A DNA stretch of 64,000 nt from the NCBI GenBank assembly GCA_032027005.1, contig JAVSMW010000002.1:290324-354323 (forward strand), in the 5' to 3' direction. The stretch is from JAVSMW01 sp032027005. GTDB lineage: Bacteria > Bacillota > Thermincolia > Thermincolales > UBA2595. Under the pieces are notes generated by a model, which worked only from the letters and a program-made list of their open reading frames with translations, ran no database searches and was not told the DNA's origin. Positions 41,855 to 50,610 of this stretch are shown in pieces (the stretch's first letter is position 1; every line of letters begins with the position of its first letter). Both the position numbers and the translations under genes were made by a program.

Positions 41855-43228
41855 TTGAAACAGGTAGCTTCAATTATATTAGCAGCCGGCAAGGGTACCA
41901 GGATGAAATCCCGGCTGCCAAAAGTCCTCCATGGTATCTGTGGAAAACCAATGTTGTCTCATGTAATATCTGCTGCTTCTGCTGCAGGTGTACATAGAAA
42001 TATCGTAGTTATTGGCCATGGGGCCGAGATGGTCAGGCAGAAAATAGGATCAGCTGTGGAGTGGGTGGAACAGGTTGAGCAGCTTGGTACCGGTCACGCT
42101 GTGATGCAGGCCGAGACAAGCCTTGCGGATTTTCAGGGGAATGTTCTTATCTTATGTGGAGATACGCCGCTAATAACTTCGGAAACGCTGACCCAGCTGA
42201 TGCAAAACCACGAATCTGCAGGTAATGCGGCTACAGTATTAACAGCTGTCATGGACGACCCGGCAGGTTATGGCAGAATAGTAAGAGATGGTCACGGAAT
42301 TGTGCAAGAGATTGTTGAACATAAAGATGCCACAGCAGAACAGCGCCAGATCACAGAAATAAATACCGGAATTTATTGTTTCGATGCTGCCCGGTTGTTT
42401 GCCTGTCTGAAGCAGATTAGCCCGGCAAACGCTCAGGGGGAGTATTATCTTACCGATGTATTGGCCATTCTAAAGTCTCAGGGGCAGAAAATCGGTGCTG
42501 CGGCAGTCAGAGACTCGCTGGAGACTCTGGGCATCAATAACCGGGTGCAGTTAGCTGAAGCCGAGAAAATTATGCGACTCCAAATACTTTACCGCCTCAT
42601 GATGGATGGGGTAACCATTGTAGACCCTGCTAATACCTATATTGATGAAGGTGTCACAATTGGGGCTGATTCTGTGGTTTATCCCGGAACTGTAATCGAA
42701 GGCAAGTGCTCCATTGGCCCTGAGTGCGAGATTGGACCATACAGCCGTTTAAGGGATGTAGAAGTAGGCCGGCGGGCGATTATTCAAAACTCAATAATCA
42801 TCGAGTCGCTCATCGGAGATGAGGTGACAATTGGTCCTTTTGCTTATATCAGACCGGGCACGGTTCTGGAGGATTCGGTTAAAGTCGGGGATTTTGTAGA
42901 AATAAAAAAATCAGTTGTGGGTAAAGGCAGCAAAGTGCCGCATCTCAGCTATGTGGGAGATGCAGAGATTGGTGAGAAGGTAAATATTGGGGCCGGTACT
43001 ATCACCTGTAATTATGACGGCGTTAAGAAATGGAAAACAACCATTGGCAGCAACTCCTTTGTGGGTAGTAATACAAATTTTGTGGCGCCTGTGGAAGTTG
43101 GGGAAAATGCCATCATCGGTGCCGGCTCGACAGTAACAAAGAGTGTCCCTGATGGCGCACTCTGTGTAGAAAGAAGCAAGCAGATTATTTACCCTGAGTG
43201 GGTTGCTAGAAAAAATAATAAAAAGTGA
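41855..43228 (+). CDS. glmU: bifunctional UDP-GlcNAc synthase GlmU
   Basis: A 457-residue two-domain enzyme. The N-terminal uridyltransferase (about 1-228) has ILAAGKGTRMKSRLPKVLH and LCGDTPLI. The C-terminal left-handed beta-helix acetyltransferase (about 250-457) has hexapeptide repeats and the conserved IGAGTITCNYDG and HLSYVGDAEIG motifs. It makes UDP-N-acetylglucosamine for peptidoglycan. The TTG start follows TAGGAGG. A copy of the dispersed repeat separates it from prs. Confidence 0.97.
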   Translation: MKQVASIILAAGKGTRMKSRLPKVLHGICGKPMLSHVISAASAAGVHRNIVVIGHGAEMVRQKIGSAVEWVEQVEQLGTGHAVMQAETSLADFQGNVLILCGDTPLITSETLTQLMQNHESAGNAATVLTAVMDDPAGYGRIVRDGHGIVQEIVEHKDATAEQRQITEINTGIYCFDAARLFACLKQISPANAQGEYYLTDVLAILKSQGQKIGAAAVRDSLETLGINNRVQLAEAEKIMRLQILYRLMMDGVTIVDPANTYIDEGVTIGADSVVYPGTVIEGKCSIGPECEIGPYSRLRDVEVGRRAIIQNSIIIESLIGDEVTIGPFAYIRPGTVLEDSVKVGDFVEIKKSVVGKGSKVPHLSYVGDAEIGEKVNIGAGTITCNYDGVKKWKTTIGSNSFVGSNTNFVAPVEVGENAIIGAGSTVTKSVPDGALCVERSKQIIYPEWVARKNNKK

Positions 43229-43230
43229 TA

Positions 43231-43357
43231 TAATAAAGTGAAACTTACTTCAGGTGGAGTTTTGACCCCATCTGAAGTTTAGTTGAACTTATCCAGGGGC
43301 TTTGCGCCATTTATCTCCCGCTTACAGAAGCGGGAGATAGTGGCGGTTAGCCATCGG
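43231..43357 (+). repeat. dispersed two-hairpin repeat, copy 4
   Basis: Plus orientation, as copy 1: TAATAAAGTGAAACTTACTTCAGG...CTGAAGTTTAGTTGAACTTATCCAGGGGC, then the second hairpin (GCGCCATTTATCTCCCGCTT / AAGCGGGAGATAGTGGCG, with one extra arm base) and GCCATCGGA. The inner part of the second stem (ATCTCCCGCTT / AAGCGGGAGAT) is a perfect 11-bp match and differs from the other copies. Confidence 0.85.
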
Positions 43358-43399
43358 AGAAATAATGGAAAAATTTTTGCCGGGAGGTTTCTGCAAGCA

Positions 43400-44347
43400 A
43401 TGCCAATATTCAACAGGAAGCTAAAAATCTTTTCAGGAAATGCAAATTATCGTCTGACCGAAGAAATTGCCGAGTATTTGGGGGTTTCCGTAGGGGAATC
43501 AAAAGTTTCCCGGTTTAGTGACGGCGAAATTCAGGTGAATATCAATGAAAGTGTAAGGGGCGCTGATGTATTTGTTGTTCAGCCCACTTGCGAACCGGTT
43601 AATGACAATATCATGGAACTCCTCATCCTCATAGATGCTTTAAAAAGGGCATCAGCTCGCAGAATCACCGCAGTAATTCCTTATTACGGGTACGCGCGTC
43701 AGGACCGCAAGGCCCGGGGCCGGGACCCTATCACTTCCAAGCTGCTGGCCAATATTATCACTGCCAGTGGGGCTACACGGGTGATTACCATGGATCTTCA
43801 TGCCGGGCAAATCCAGGGCTTTTTCGATATCCCGGTGGATCATTTACCGGGAGTGCCAATCCTGGCAGAATACTTCCTTAATAAAAATTTAAATGATGTG
43901 ATTGTTGTATCACCAGACCTTGGAGGGGTTACCCGTTCCCGGAATATGGCGGAACGAATCGGGGCCTCTATTGCCATTATTGATAAGCGCAGACCGGAGC
44001 CAAATGTGGCTGAAATTATGAATATTATTGGTGATGTTAAAGACAAGACTGTAATAATGATTGATGACATAATTGATACAGCCGGGACAATTACTCAGGG
44101 AGCCAATGCTTTGTTGGAACGGGGAGCAAAGGAAATATACTGCTGCTGTACCCATGGCGTCCTGTCAGGGCCGGCTATTGAAAGACTGCAGAAGTCCGCC
44201 GTTAAAGAAGTGGTGATTACTAATTCGATCCCTCTGCCGGAGCATAAAGCCATTGACAAAGTTAAGATTCTTACTGTAGCTCCTTTGTTGGGAGAGGCGA
44301 TTATCAGGATACATGAGGATCTTTCCGTCAGCAAACTCTTCTCGTAA
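43400..44347 (+). CDS. prs: ribose-phosphate pyrophosphokinase
   Basis: A 315-residue PRPP synthase that makes PRPP from ribose 5-phosphate and ATP for nucleotide, His and Trp synthesis. It shows KIFSGNANYRLTEEIAEYLG, the FSDGEIQV strand, the ATP-binding YYGYARQDRKARGRDPITSK and the PRPP-binding loop MIDDIIDTAGTI. ATG 43400, 13 bases after GGGAGG, fits the family length of about 315; an upstream in-frame start lies within the dispersed repeat and is not used. Confidence 0.97.
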   Translation: MPIFNRKLKIFSGNANYRLTEEIAEYLGVSVGESKVSRFSDGEIQVNINESVRGADVFVVQPTCEPVNDNIMELLILIDALKRASARRITAVIPYYGYARQDRKARGRDPITSKLLANIITASGATRVITMDLHAGQIQGFFDIPVDHLPGVPILAEYFLNKNLNDVIVVSPDLGGVTRSRNMAERIGASIAIIDKRRPEPNVAEIMNIIGDVKDKTVIMIDDIIDTAGTITQGANALLERGAKEIYCCCTHGVLSGPAIERLQKSAVKEVVITNSIPLPEHKAIDKVKILTVAPLLGEAIIRIHEDLSVSKLFS

Positions 44348-45046
44348 TTAATTGTCCCTTGCCGAAAAGGCGGGGGACTTTTTATATGTCTGTGACGAGC
44401 CTAAAATCGTTAAACTATAAACTGCTGAGTAGGTTAAAAGCAGAAACAGTCCAAAAAGGAAAGAAAAGATTAATGGTTTGTATTGGAGGCTGTCGAGTAC
44501 TTCGTTTAAGAGGACTATGGGATTAAATAATGCATCCCAGCTGTTCCATCGCCTGACACGTCCTAAATAAATGCCGAAACCGCTGCAAAACTGTACAATC
44601 ACTGCAAATATCCAACCTGCAAAGTTGTTTTCAGTAAACCAGGCAACTATCCTGTGCACCAGATATAGTGAAAGGAAGCCAATTATAAAAGCAGTAATAA
44701 TAAATAACGAAAAAATGATGAAATCGTACCAGACTAATAAAGTCTCCCCCCGTCTGATATGAATAAAATCTGTAATCATATACGGTGCATTGGGATAAAA
44801 AACCAACCACAATAAACTCAGTAGTATTGACTTCCATTTCTTTTTGAAAGCAGTTTTTAATCTATAGAACATTATCAAAGCGAAAACCAGGGGGATCCAC
44901 GCCAAAAAGAGGTTCCAGATCAAGTAAAAATAGGACAATTCTCCGGTTACAACGGCCCTTACTACTATCATTAAACAGGCGGCAGCAGATAACAATAATA
45001 AGACCAAATTTGAGATTAACACACTTTTTCTGTCAGGCAATTTCAT
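44348..45046 (-). CDS. DUF1361 membrane protein
   Basis: A 232-residue integral membrane protein with about six hydrophobic helices. The signature WLVFYPNAPYMITDFIHI in the middle and RVRRWNSWDALFNP in the later part match the DUF1361 family, whose function is unknown. The C-terminal end is polar. GGAGGAG precedes the ATG. It converges on prs, and its stop abuts the prs stop. Confidence 0.85.
   Translation of the reverse strand: MKLPDRKSVLISNLVLLLLSAAACLMIVVRAVVTGELSYFYLIWNLFLAWIPLVFALIMFYRLKTAFKKKWKSILLSLLWLVFYPNAPYMITDFIHIRRGETLLVWYDFIIFSLFIITAFIIGFLSLYLVHRIVAWFTENNFAGWIFAVIVQFCSGFGIYLGRVRRWNSWDALFNPIVLLNEVLDSLQYKPLIFSFLFGLFLLLTYSAVYSLTILGSSQTYKKSPAFSARDN
44354..44385 (+). terminator. terminator of prs
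   Basis: The stem GTCCCTTGCC-GAAA-GGCGGGGGAC (wobble pairs) followed by five T residues. It overlaps the end of the opposing gene. Confidence 0.75.
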
Positions 45047-45350
45047 GACTTCTCCTCCTAAGGTTATTCGGACTACATTCCATAGTAAGAAAGTTCAGTC
45101 CTAATCTGCATCTAAATAAAAAAGAGCACCACAAAAAACATGGATGCTCCTAAATTACCCACGAAAACTCAAATGGCTAAATTTCCCAGCCACATTATTA
45201 TAACTGAAATATCCCGAATTGTCCATATAATCCGCAGTGATTACTTATAACCTATGGCTTCAGCTTTTAATAATAGCAGTATAAATTAACGGTACAGAGG
45301 AACACTAATTCCTGAAACAAAGATTATTATTGTTAAGGGAGGCAGGATAA
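45047..45350. other. intergenic stretch before cooS
   Basis: It holds a stem GAGCACC...GGATGCTC (about 45124-45149) which on the minus strand is followed by a T run and may terminate transcripts running toward the DUF1361 gene. I see no CooA or RcoM-type palindrome and no convincing promoter. Confidence 0.5.
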
Positions 45351-47264
45351 TTGGCTGAAAGAATTCGAAATCAGTTAGATGGTCGGGTCAGTATCCATGA
45401 TTCGGTCCAGGAGATGTATGAGAGAATTCATGAAGATGGATTAAGCAACACTTTTGACCGATTTGACCCTCAGGAAAAAATCAGGTGTAATTTCTGTTCG
45501 GCCGGGGTAAGCTGCCAGCTTTGCACCAATGGACCATGCCGTATTTCCGACAAAGTTGGAGCACACCTGGGCGTTTGCGGAATCGATCCTGATGCGATGG
45601 CTATGCGGGATATGCTCTTAAGAAATGCGATGGGTGCTTCTACATATGCCCATCATGCTTATGAAGCTTTTAGGACTTTAAAATCCACAGTAGAGGGGAA
45701 AACACCCTTCCACATTACAGATCATCAAAAACTGATGACCTTCGCAGGCCAGTGCGGGGTAAACATCAATGGCACCCCCGAACAGGTTGCCGCCTGGTTG
45801 GCAGATTTCCTGATGTACGAGCTGCATCGCGGTTATGATGAGCCCAGCAAAATCATTGAAGTATTTGCTCCGCCGCCGCGTCAGAAGCTGTGGCGGGATC
45901 TGGCCATATATCCTGCCGGTACGCTGAACGAAATTAAAGACGCTGTGGCCAGCTGCCTGACCAATGTTGACGGCGACTATATTTCAATGGCCAAGAAGGC
46001 ACTGCGGCTGGGTATTGCTACTATATACGGGGCCCAACTGGGACTGGAGATGGTTCAGGATATCCTCTTTGGGACTCCAATGCCACATGAAGTGGAGGTC
46101 GACCTGGGTATTCTCGATCCCGACTATATTAATATAGTGTTCAACGGTCATGAGCCTTGGGTAGGGATGGCAACTTATCTGGCAGCCAAAAATCCGCAGG
46201 TCCAGCAAAGAGCCCAGCATGCCGGAGCCAAAGGTCTTAGGATTATTGGTTCTATTGAAACCGGCCAGGAGATGCTGCAAAGGCTGCAAATCGATGATGT
46301 ATTTCGCGGCTTGACCGGCAACTGGCTGGCTATCGAACCTGCTTTGGCCACAGGCACTATCGATGTATTTGCCATGGATGAGAACTGCTCACCTCCTTAC
46401 CTTAAGCCATATGAGGACAAGTATGGAGTAACTCTGGTCAGTGTCAACGATCTGGTGCGCATTCCGGGTGTCGAGCGAAATATTGATTATAAGCCGCCCG
46501 AAGCAGCTAATATTGCCAATCAGCTAATAGCAATGGCAATTGATAACTTTATAAATCGCAAAGGGAAAGTGACCCCCCGAGTTCCCCGCAAGGTGACCAA
46601 GGCAATCGCCGGATTCTCCACGGAAGCTGTGCTGCAGGCTCTTGGCGGGTCCCCGGATCCCCTGGTGGGAGCTATTAAAGCCGGTAAAATTAAGGGCGTT
46701 GTTGCTCTGGTTAACTGTACTACCCTGTCGACCGGCCCGCATGATTATATGACAATTAACCTGGCTAAAGAATTGATTAAAAAAGATATTCTTATTATAG
46801 CCGGCGGCTGTGGTAATCATGGGCTTGAAGTAGCAGGTCTGTGTAATCTGGATGCGATAAATATGGCCGGACCCGGATTACAGGAAATTTGCCGCAGCCT
46901 GCATGTTCCTCCCGTACTCAGCTTTGGAACCTGTACTGATACGGGGCGGATTTCGATGCTGACAACAGCGTTAGCCAACCACCTGGGAGTAGACTCCTCA
47001 GATTTGCCAATTGCCGTAACAGCACCGCAGTATCTGGAGCAAAAAGCTACTATAGACGGGATGTTTGCTCTTGCTTATGGTTTATACACTCATCTTTCGC
47101 CTACTCCGCCTGTGACGGGAGGCTCGGAATTAGTTAAATTACTGACATCCGAACTGGAGGGCATCACCGGGGGCAAGGTGGGTCTTGGTGATGATCCTGT
47201 TGAAGCAGCGAAAGGCATTGAAGAACACATCTTGAAAAAAAGGGCCAAACTTGGTCTGGATTAA
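45351..47264 (+). CDS. cooS: anaerobic CO dehydrogenase, catalytic subunit
   Basis: A 637-residue Ni-Fe CO dehydrogenase that interconverts CO and CO2 in the cytoplasm. The N-terminal cysteine set is C46, C49, C55, C58, C63 and C76 (RCNFCSAGVSCQLCTNGPCR...GVCG): it gives the B-cluster ligands and a CxxC pair for the D-cluster. Later motifs are NCTTLSTGPHDYMT, AGGCGNHGLE and GTCTDTGRIS (C-cluster region). TTG 45351 follows GGGAGGCAGG. No cooF, cooC, hydrogenase or acetyl-CoA synthase gene is adjacent, so its electron partner is not shown here. A terminator follows directly. Confidence 0.96.
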   Translation: MAERIRNQLDGRVSIHDSVQEMYERIHEDGLSNTFDRFDPQEKIRCNFCSAGVSCQLCTNGPCRISDKVGAHLGVCGIDPDAMAMRDMLLRNAMGASTYAHHAYEAFRTLKSTVEGKTPFHITDHQKLMTFAGQCGVNINGTPEQVAAWLADFLMYELHRGYDEPSKIIEVFAPPPRQKLWRDLAIYPAGTLNEIKDAVASCLTNVDGDYISMAKKALRLGIATIYGAQLGLEMVQDILFGTPMPHEVEVDLGILDPDYINIVFNGHEPWVGMATYLAAKNPQVQQRAQHAGAKGLRIIGSIETGQEMLQRLQIDDVFRGLTGNWLAIEPALATGTIDVFAMDENCSPPYLKPYEDKYGVTLVSVNDLVRIPGVERNIDYKPPEAANIANQLIAMAIDNFINRKGKVTPRVPRKVTKAIAGFSTEAVLQALGGSPDPLVGAIKAGKIKGVVALVNCTTLSTGPHDYMTINLAKELIKKDILIIAGGCGNHGLEVAGLCNLDAINMAGPGLQEICRSLHVPPVLSFGTCTDTGRISMLTTALANHLGVDSSDLPIAVTAPQYLEQKATIDGMFALAYGLYTHLSPTPPVTGGSELVKLLTSELEGITGGKVGLGDDPVEAAKGIEEHILKKRAKLGLD

Positions 47265-47280
47265 ATTGGCGTAAAAAGTC

Positions 47281-47317
47281 GATGAGGGTGCTATACCGCG
47301 CCCTCATTTTATTTTCG
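47281..47317 (+). terminator. terminator of cooS
   Basis: The stem GATGAGGGTGC / GCGCCCTCAT (one mismatch), then a T-rich run. Confidence 0.8.
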
Positions 47318-47436
47318 CCTCTTCCGGCCCGGATAGGCACATATTACCACCCATTAGGCAAAAGGCTTTTCAAACTTTTTGTCTAATTTGTCTTATATGC
47401 AAATGGCAATAAGAAAGGGTAACTGTAGGTGGTTAT

Positions 47437-47982
47437 ATGAAAAAGATTGTGCAACTTATGAAAAAGAAAAAATTTATAAACTGGTTTTTGGAAACATACC
47501 GGTTGAAAACACCGGAAGCCGCTAAGATACTGGGAGCTGTACTTGCTGATGATGATCTTTTGCAGCGCACGCATTTTGTGGAAAATGTCAGAAATATGCC
47601 CAGTGCGGTAATTATTTCGGCTCAGGGGGCTGAAACTGTTTCCTTTCTGTGCCGGCTTAACAATGTCTATTATGAGGATATAGATGAATTTATTTCGGTG
47701 CTGGAATATGACCCGCCGGAAGAGCTGGTGATCTGGCTGTCCTTTAACCGGGAACACCTTTGTTCCATGTGTGACATTGTCTTAGGCGTGAAGCCGGAAA
47801 TTGACGATAAAATGTTTTATCACCAGGTTATAAAAGATTTGGAGCGGGAACTTAATTTTAAAGTCAGAGGTATTGCGGAGCAGAAGAAAAAGCTGATTTT
47901 TGAAATCGATCAGGCTCTGATTAAAGGTGATAAGGACGGGTTTATGGCTCTGTCTTCGTTATACAAAGAGATGTTCGATTAG
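47437..47982 (+). CDS. YpiB-like UPF0302/IDEAL domain protein
   Basis: A 181-residue protein similar to YpiB. The UPF0302 part (about 8-95) has KFINWFLETYRLKTPEAAKI, HFVENVRNMPSAVIIS and LVIWLSFN. A linker helix follows, and the last 30 residues (EIDQALIKGDKDGFMALSSLYK) form an IDEAL-type domain. In Bacillus, YpiB is linked to LPS-assembly or cell-envelope stability by proteolysis control; the role here is uncertain. A short start region with GTAGGTGG precedes the ATG. It stands alone and ends at a terminator shared with the opposing YlbF-like gene. Confidence 0.7.
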   Translation: MKKIVQLMKKKKFINWFLETYRLKTPEAAKILGAVLADDDLLQRTHFVENVRNMPSAVIISAQGAETVSFLCRLNNVYYEDIDEFISVLEYDPPEELVIWLSFNREHLCSMCDIVLGVKPEIDDKMFYHQVIKDLERELNFKVRGIAEQKKKLIFEIDQALIKGDKDGFMALSSLYKEMFD

Positions 47983-48002
47983 AAGGTGCAACAATTTAAA
48001 AT

Positions 48003-48021
48003 GCCCCCGCAGTGCGGGGGC
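48003..48021. terminator. convergent terminator
   Basis: A perfect 8-bp stem GCCCCCGC-AGT-GCGGGGGC between two converging genes, with T-rich sequence on the minus-strand side. Confidence 0.7.
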
Positions 48022-48029
48022 GTCAAATT

Positions 48030-48371
48030 TCAGCTGTTTTTTAGGTCAGATTCGATGGCTTCGTTTATCAGCATATATATTTTTGACATCATATTATGAA
48101 AATTGTTTCCGGCTATGAAGTACCTGTTTAATTCAGGAATTTCCATAACCCTTTTAAGTTCTTCACTTAATTCCAGGATTTTGGGGTCCTGGTTTTTTTG
48201 TCCGGATTTATAATTGACTAATATTTCATGCTGTTTCTTTTTTATTTCATCTGCTTTTTTCTTTAGGCCGGAGTTCTTGTTTATTATAGAATGAGCCTGC
48301 TTTAGCTCAATATATTCCCTGGTTTTCTTAATTGCGTCAGTAAAGTCTTTGGCTTTGTCGTTTAGGTTCAT
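48030..48371 (-). CDS. YlbF/YmcA family protein
   Basis: A 113-residue helical protein of the Com_YlbF (DUF964) family. The pattern ELKQAHSIINKNSGLKKKADEIKKKQ and LNRYFIAGNNFHNMMSKIY fits RicF/RicA-type proteins, which in B. subtilis join RicT to affect RNase Y processing and development. RicT is encoded at 6976-7899. It is not possible to say whether this is RicA, RicF or a paralogue. GGGTGAGAG precedes the ATG. Confidence 0.82.
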   Translation of the reverse strand: MNLNDKAKDFTDAIKKTREYIELKQAHSIINKNSGLKKKADEIKKKQHEILVNYKSGQKNQDPKILELSEELKRVMEIPELNRYFIAGNNFHNMMSKIYMLINEAIESDLKNS

Positions 48372-48388
48372 GCTAATCTCTCACCCAA

Positions 48389-48706
48389 CTAAAAAAAGGG
48401 GAAGAAAAAAGGCGGGAAAAAGGGGAAGAAGCGCTGCGAGAAGAAAAACGGGAACAAAAACGGTGAGAAAAATGGCCCGCCTGCAAAGGCCCCGGCAAAT
48501 GCCGGATCACCGGGAGGATCGCCGTTCATACACGAACCATATTGTGACCCATATAGGTAATCAGGTATGGGGGCGAAATTATCGTACATTGCCGGCATTA
48601 CAGACGTTGGGTTCATTCCGTATGGCAAGCCCATAGGGGCCATTTCCATTGGCATCATATAATGATAATGGATATTACAGGTCTCCTGGCGTTTATTTCT
48701 GGACAT
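48389..48706 (-). CDS. Phe-rich small protein, possible spore coat component
   Basis: A 105-residue protein with a striking composition. The first 45 residues are rich in Met, Pro, His and Tyr (HYHYMMPMEMAPMGLPYG). The last 30 contain about 20 phenylalanines mixed with prolines (FFSPFLFPFFF...FFPFFPPFFF). It has no signal peptide or recognised domain. The ribosome site AAAGGAGGC is strong. Low-complexity, aromatic and Met/Tyr-rich small proteins of this kind often belong to the spore coat or exosporium, but the identity here is inferred from composition alone. Confidence 0.55.
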   Translation of the reverse strand: MSRNKRQETCNIHYHYMMPMEMAPMGLPYGMNPTSVMPAMYDNFAPIPDYLYGSQYGSCMNGDPPGDPAFAGAFAGGPFFSPFLFPFFFSQRFFPFFPPFFFPFF

Positions 48707-48820
48707 TATTAAGCCTCCTTTTTTCGGTTATTTCCCTAACATATTATGTAATTTGCGAATTAAAGGTTACTATTTATGAGAATTATGTGTATTAACTCGG
48801 GCGAAAAGAATCGGTACAGT

Positions 48821-48859
48821 AAAAAAGTGTCCCACAAGAGTTTTCTTGTGGGACATTTA
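48821..48859 (-). terminator. terminator of PRC-barrel gene
   Basis: The minus-strand stem AATGTCCCACAAGA / TCTTGTGGGACACT, then TTTTTT. It lies nine bases beyond the PRC-barrel stop. Confidence 0.88.
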
Positions 48860-48867
48860 TGTGAACC

Positions 48868-49728
48868 TTACTTCTGTTCGGGGTTTAAATTTTCCGCGGG
48901 AGATTTTTGGTTTTCCGGGTTTTCGTCAGCCTGGCTCTCGCTTTGCTGAGTTTCGGGGCCGGGGTCGGCATCCAGGACTTGAGGCAGTACATTTGTATTC
49001 TTTATTTCTACTTTACCTGTAACATCAAGGTTGGGGTCCGGTTCCACAATTGTTTCTTCCGGGGCAGAATCGTTATTGCCCGGACTACTTTTTTCTTTGG
49101 ATTTTTCTATTTTATCGTATTTTTCTTTAATGGTTTTGCTGATTTCCTTGGTTCGCTGAATAGTTGACTCCAGAATGGAAGTAGTACCTTCCTTGATATT
49201 GTGAATAGTTTCCTGCAGTCCGCCGTCAAGCTTCTCCAGACTGGACTGCGCATCTTTTGTAACTACGATGATGTCATCACCAATGGTGCTGACATTTTCT
49301 ATGGGCAAAAAGGCTTTGCCCTTGTAGAGGCTTTCCAGCAGCTTGCCGCTCACTTCCAGTCCGGTAATTTTGCCTGTGGCCTCATCGACATAGAATTCAT
49401 CTACAATACCTATTTCTGTGCCGTTTTCGGCAATAACTTTGTTACCTATCGGATTAGTCCGTTCTTTTAGGAGTTTTAGCAGTTCCGGCAAACTAATGGG
49501 CTTTTGCACATTGGAAGTTTGGTCAATAGTTACGGCATCACTGCCGATGCTTTTGACTTTGGAAAAGGGGATTATTTTCTGCTCCCTGAACCAACCGCGC
49601 TGGTCAACTATTAAAGCGGCTACCTCCATCTTAACTGGATCAACGACTAAACTTCTGACACTACCAATTTTGAGGCCTTCAGCCAGACTTATTATTGGCA
49701 TGGAGAGAAATTTACGGCTCTTTTTCAT
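48868..49728 (-). CDS. PRC-barrel domain protein
   Basis: A 286-residue protein with two N-terminal PRC-barrel domains (about residues 5-80 and 85-165): SLVVDPVKMEVAALIV and IVDEFYVDEATGKITGLEV match the YlmC/YrrD type. A coiled, charged stretch follows (about 170-220) and then a long Pro/Glu/Gln/Asn-rich acidic tail. The start at ATG 49728 is preferred because GGGGGG lies just before it; an upstream in-frame ATG at 49770 is within a region of poor support. YrrD-type proteins are common in sporulating Firmicutes and lack a settled function. Confidence 0.82.
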   Translation of the reverse strand: MKKSRKFLSMPIISLAEGLKIGSVRSLVVDPVKMEVAALIVDQRGWFREQKIIPFSKVKSIGSDAVTIDQTSNVQKPISLPELLKLLKERTNPIGNKVIAENGTEIGIVDEFYVDEATGKITGLEVSGKLLESLYKGKAFLPIENVSTIGDDIIVVTKDAQSSLEKLDGGLQETIHNIKEGTTSILESTIQRTKEISKTIKEKYDKIEKSKEKSSPGNNDSAPEETIVEPDPNLDVTGKVEIKNTNVLPQVLDADPGPETQQSESQADENPENQKSPAENLNPEQK

Positions 49729-49836
49729 GAAAAAACCCCCCAAAAGTTTCTTTGCTACCATATTATTCATGCAGTATGTTTGTTATGCCAAATTGTAGGA
49801 AATACTATAGTAAATATCTGAAATGGGGGGCGTATC

Positions 49837-50484
49837 ATGGTAAATGTAAAAATTTCAGCCAGTCTGAGATCCAGCAAAACAAAGAGCTACAAACATCAAC
49901 TGCGCAAGCAGGGACTAGTTCCGGCAGTTGTATACGGTAAAGGAGTCAGTGAAGCAATTGAAGTTGATGTCAAAGATTTAGAATCGGTTATTCGTAAAAA
50001 AGGGCGAAATGCTTTGATTGACCTTGGCTTAAAGGGGAAAAAGGATAATAACAAATATGTGGTGATGGTTAAAGAAATCCAGCGGGACCCTATCAGGCGT
50101 GAAATTAGGCATGTTGACCTGTGCAAGATTTCGTTAGATGAAAAAATTCATACTACGGTTCCGGTGGTATTTTCAGGAGAAGCCAGAGGATTAATCAATG
50201 GGGGGATTGTCCAGCACGGAATTCGTGATATTGATATCGAATGCCTGCCTGCCAATATTCCTGAGCAGATTATGATTGATGTAAGTGCGCTGGATATTGG
50301 TGATCATTTGTGTGTCGCTGATTTGCCCCAGAACCAGGGTTATAAAATTACCACTGATCCGGAAGCTGTTCTGGTAACTGTAGTCGCACCGCGAACTACG
50401 GATGCGGCGGAAACTGCAGAAGTGGCAGCCCCGGACGCAGCCCCGGCTAAGGATGAGAAAGAGGACGCAGCTGAGGGTGAGTAG
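49837..50484 (+). CDS. rplY: 50S ribosomal protein L25/general stress protein Ctc
   Basis: A 215-residue protein of the L25/Ctc (TL5) group that binds 5S rRNA. The N-terminal L25 domain (about 1-92) has LRKQGLVPAVVYGKG, IEVDVKDLE and KEIQRDPIRREIRHVDL. The C-terminal TL5 beta domain (about 100-190) has HTTVPVVFSGEARGL. The tail is acidic and Ala-rich. GGGGGG precedes the ATG. Order rplY-pth matches ctc-spoVC of B. subtilis, although a restriction-modification pair follows pth here. Confidence 0.95.
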   Translation: MVNVKISASLRSSKTKSYKHQLRKQGLVPAVVYGKGVSEAIEVDVKDLESVIRKKGRNALIDLGLKGKKDNNKYVVMVKEIQRDPIRREIRHVDLCKISLDEKIHTTVPVVFSGEARGLINGGIVQHGIRDIDIECLPANIPEQIMIDVSALDIGDHLCVADLPQNQGYKITTDPEAVLVTVVAPRTTDAAETAEVAAPDAAPAKDEKEDAAEGE

Positions 50485-50610
50485 TGAGTAGCATTTAAGC
50501 CGCGGTTATCTGCGACAGATTTTTAGTTTTTTGTTTCCGAGTGACCACTTTGGCAGGAAAAACAGCTGTCTTCTCGAATTTTACTGGGGATAAAAGAAAG
50601 GGGAATGGCT

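Noticed and set aside
43283..43399. Longer prs with 39 extra N-terminal residues
   Set aside because: The extension lies in a dispersed repeat copy and goes beyond the family start MPIFNRKLKIFSG.
45351..47264. CooS as part of a CODH/acetyl-CoA synthase or hydrogenase cluster
   Set aside because: Neighbours are a DUF1361 protein and a YpiB-like protein; no acs, cooF or hydrogenase genes are adjacent.
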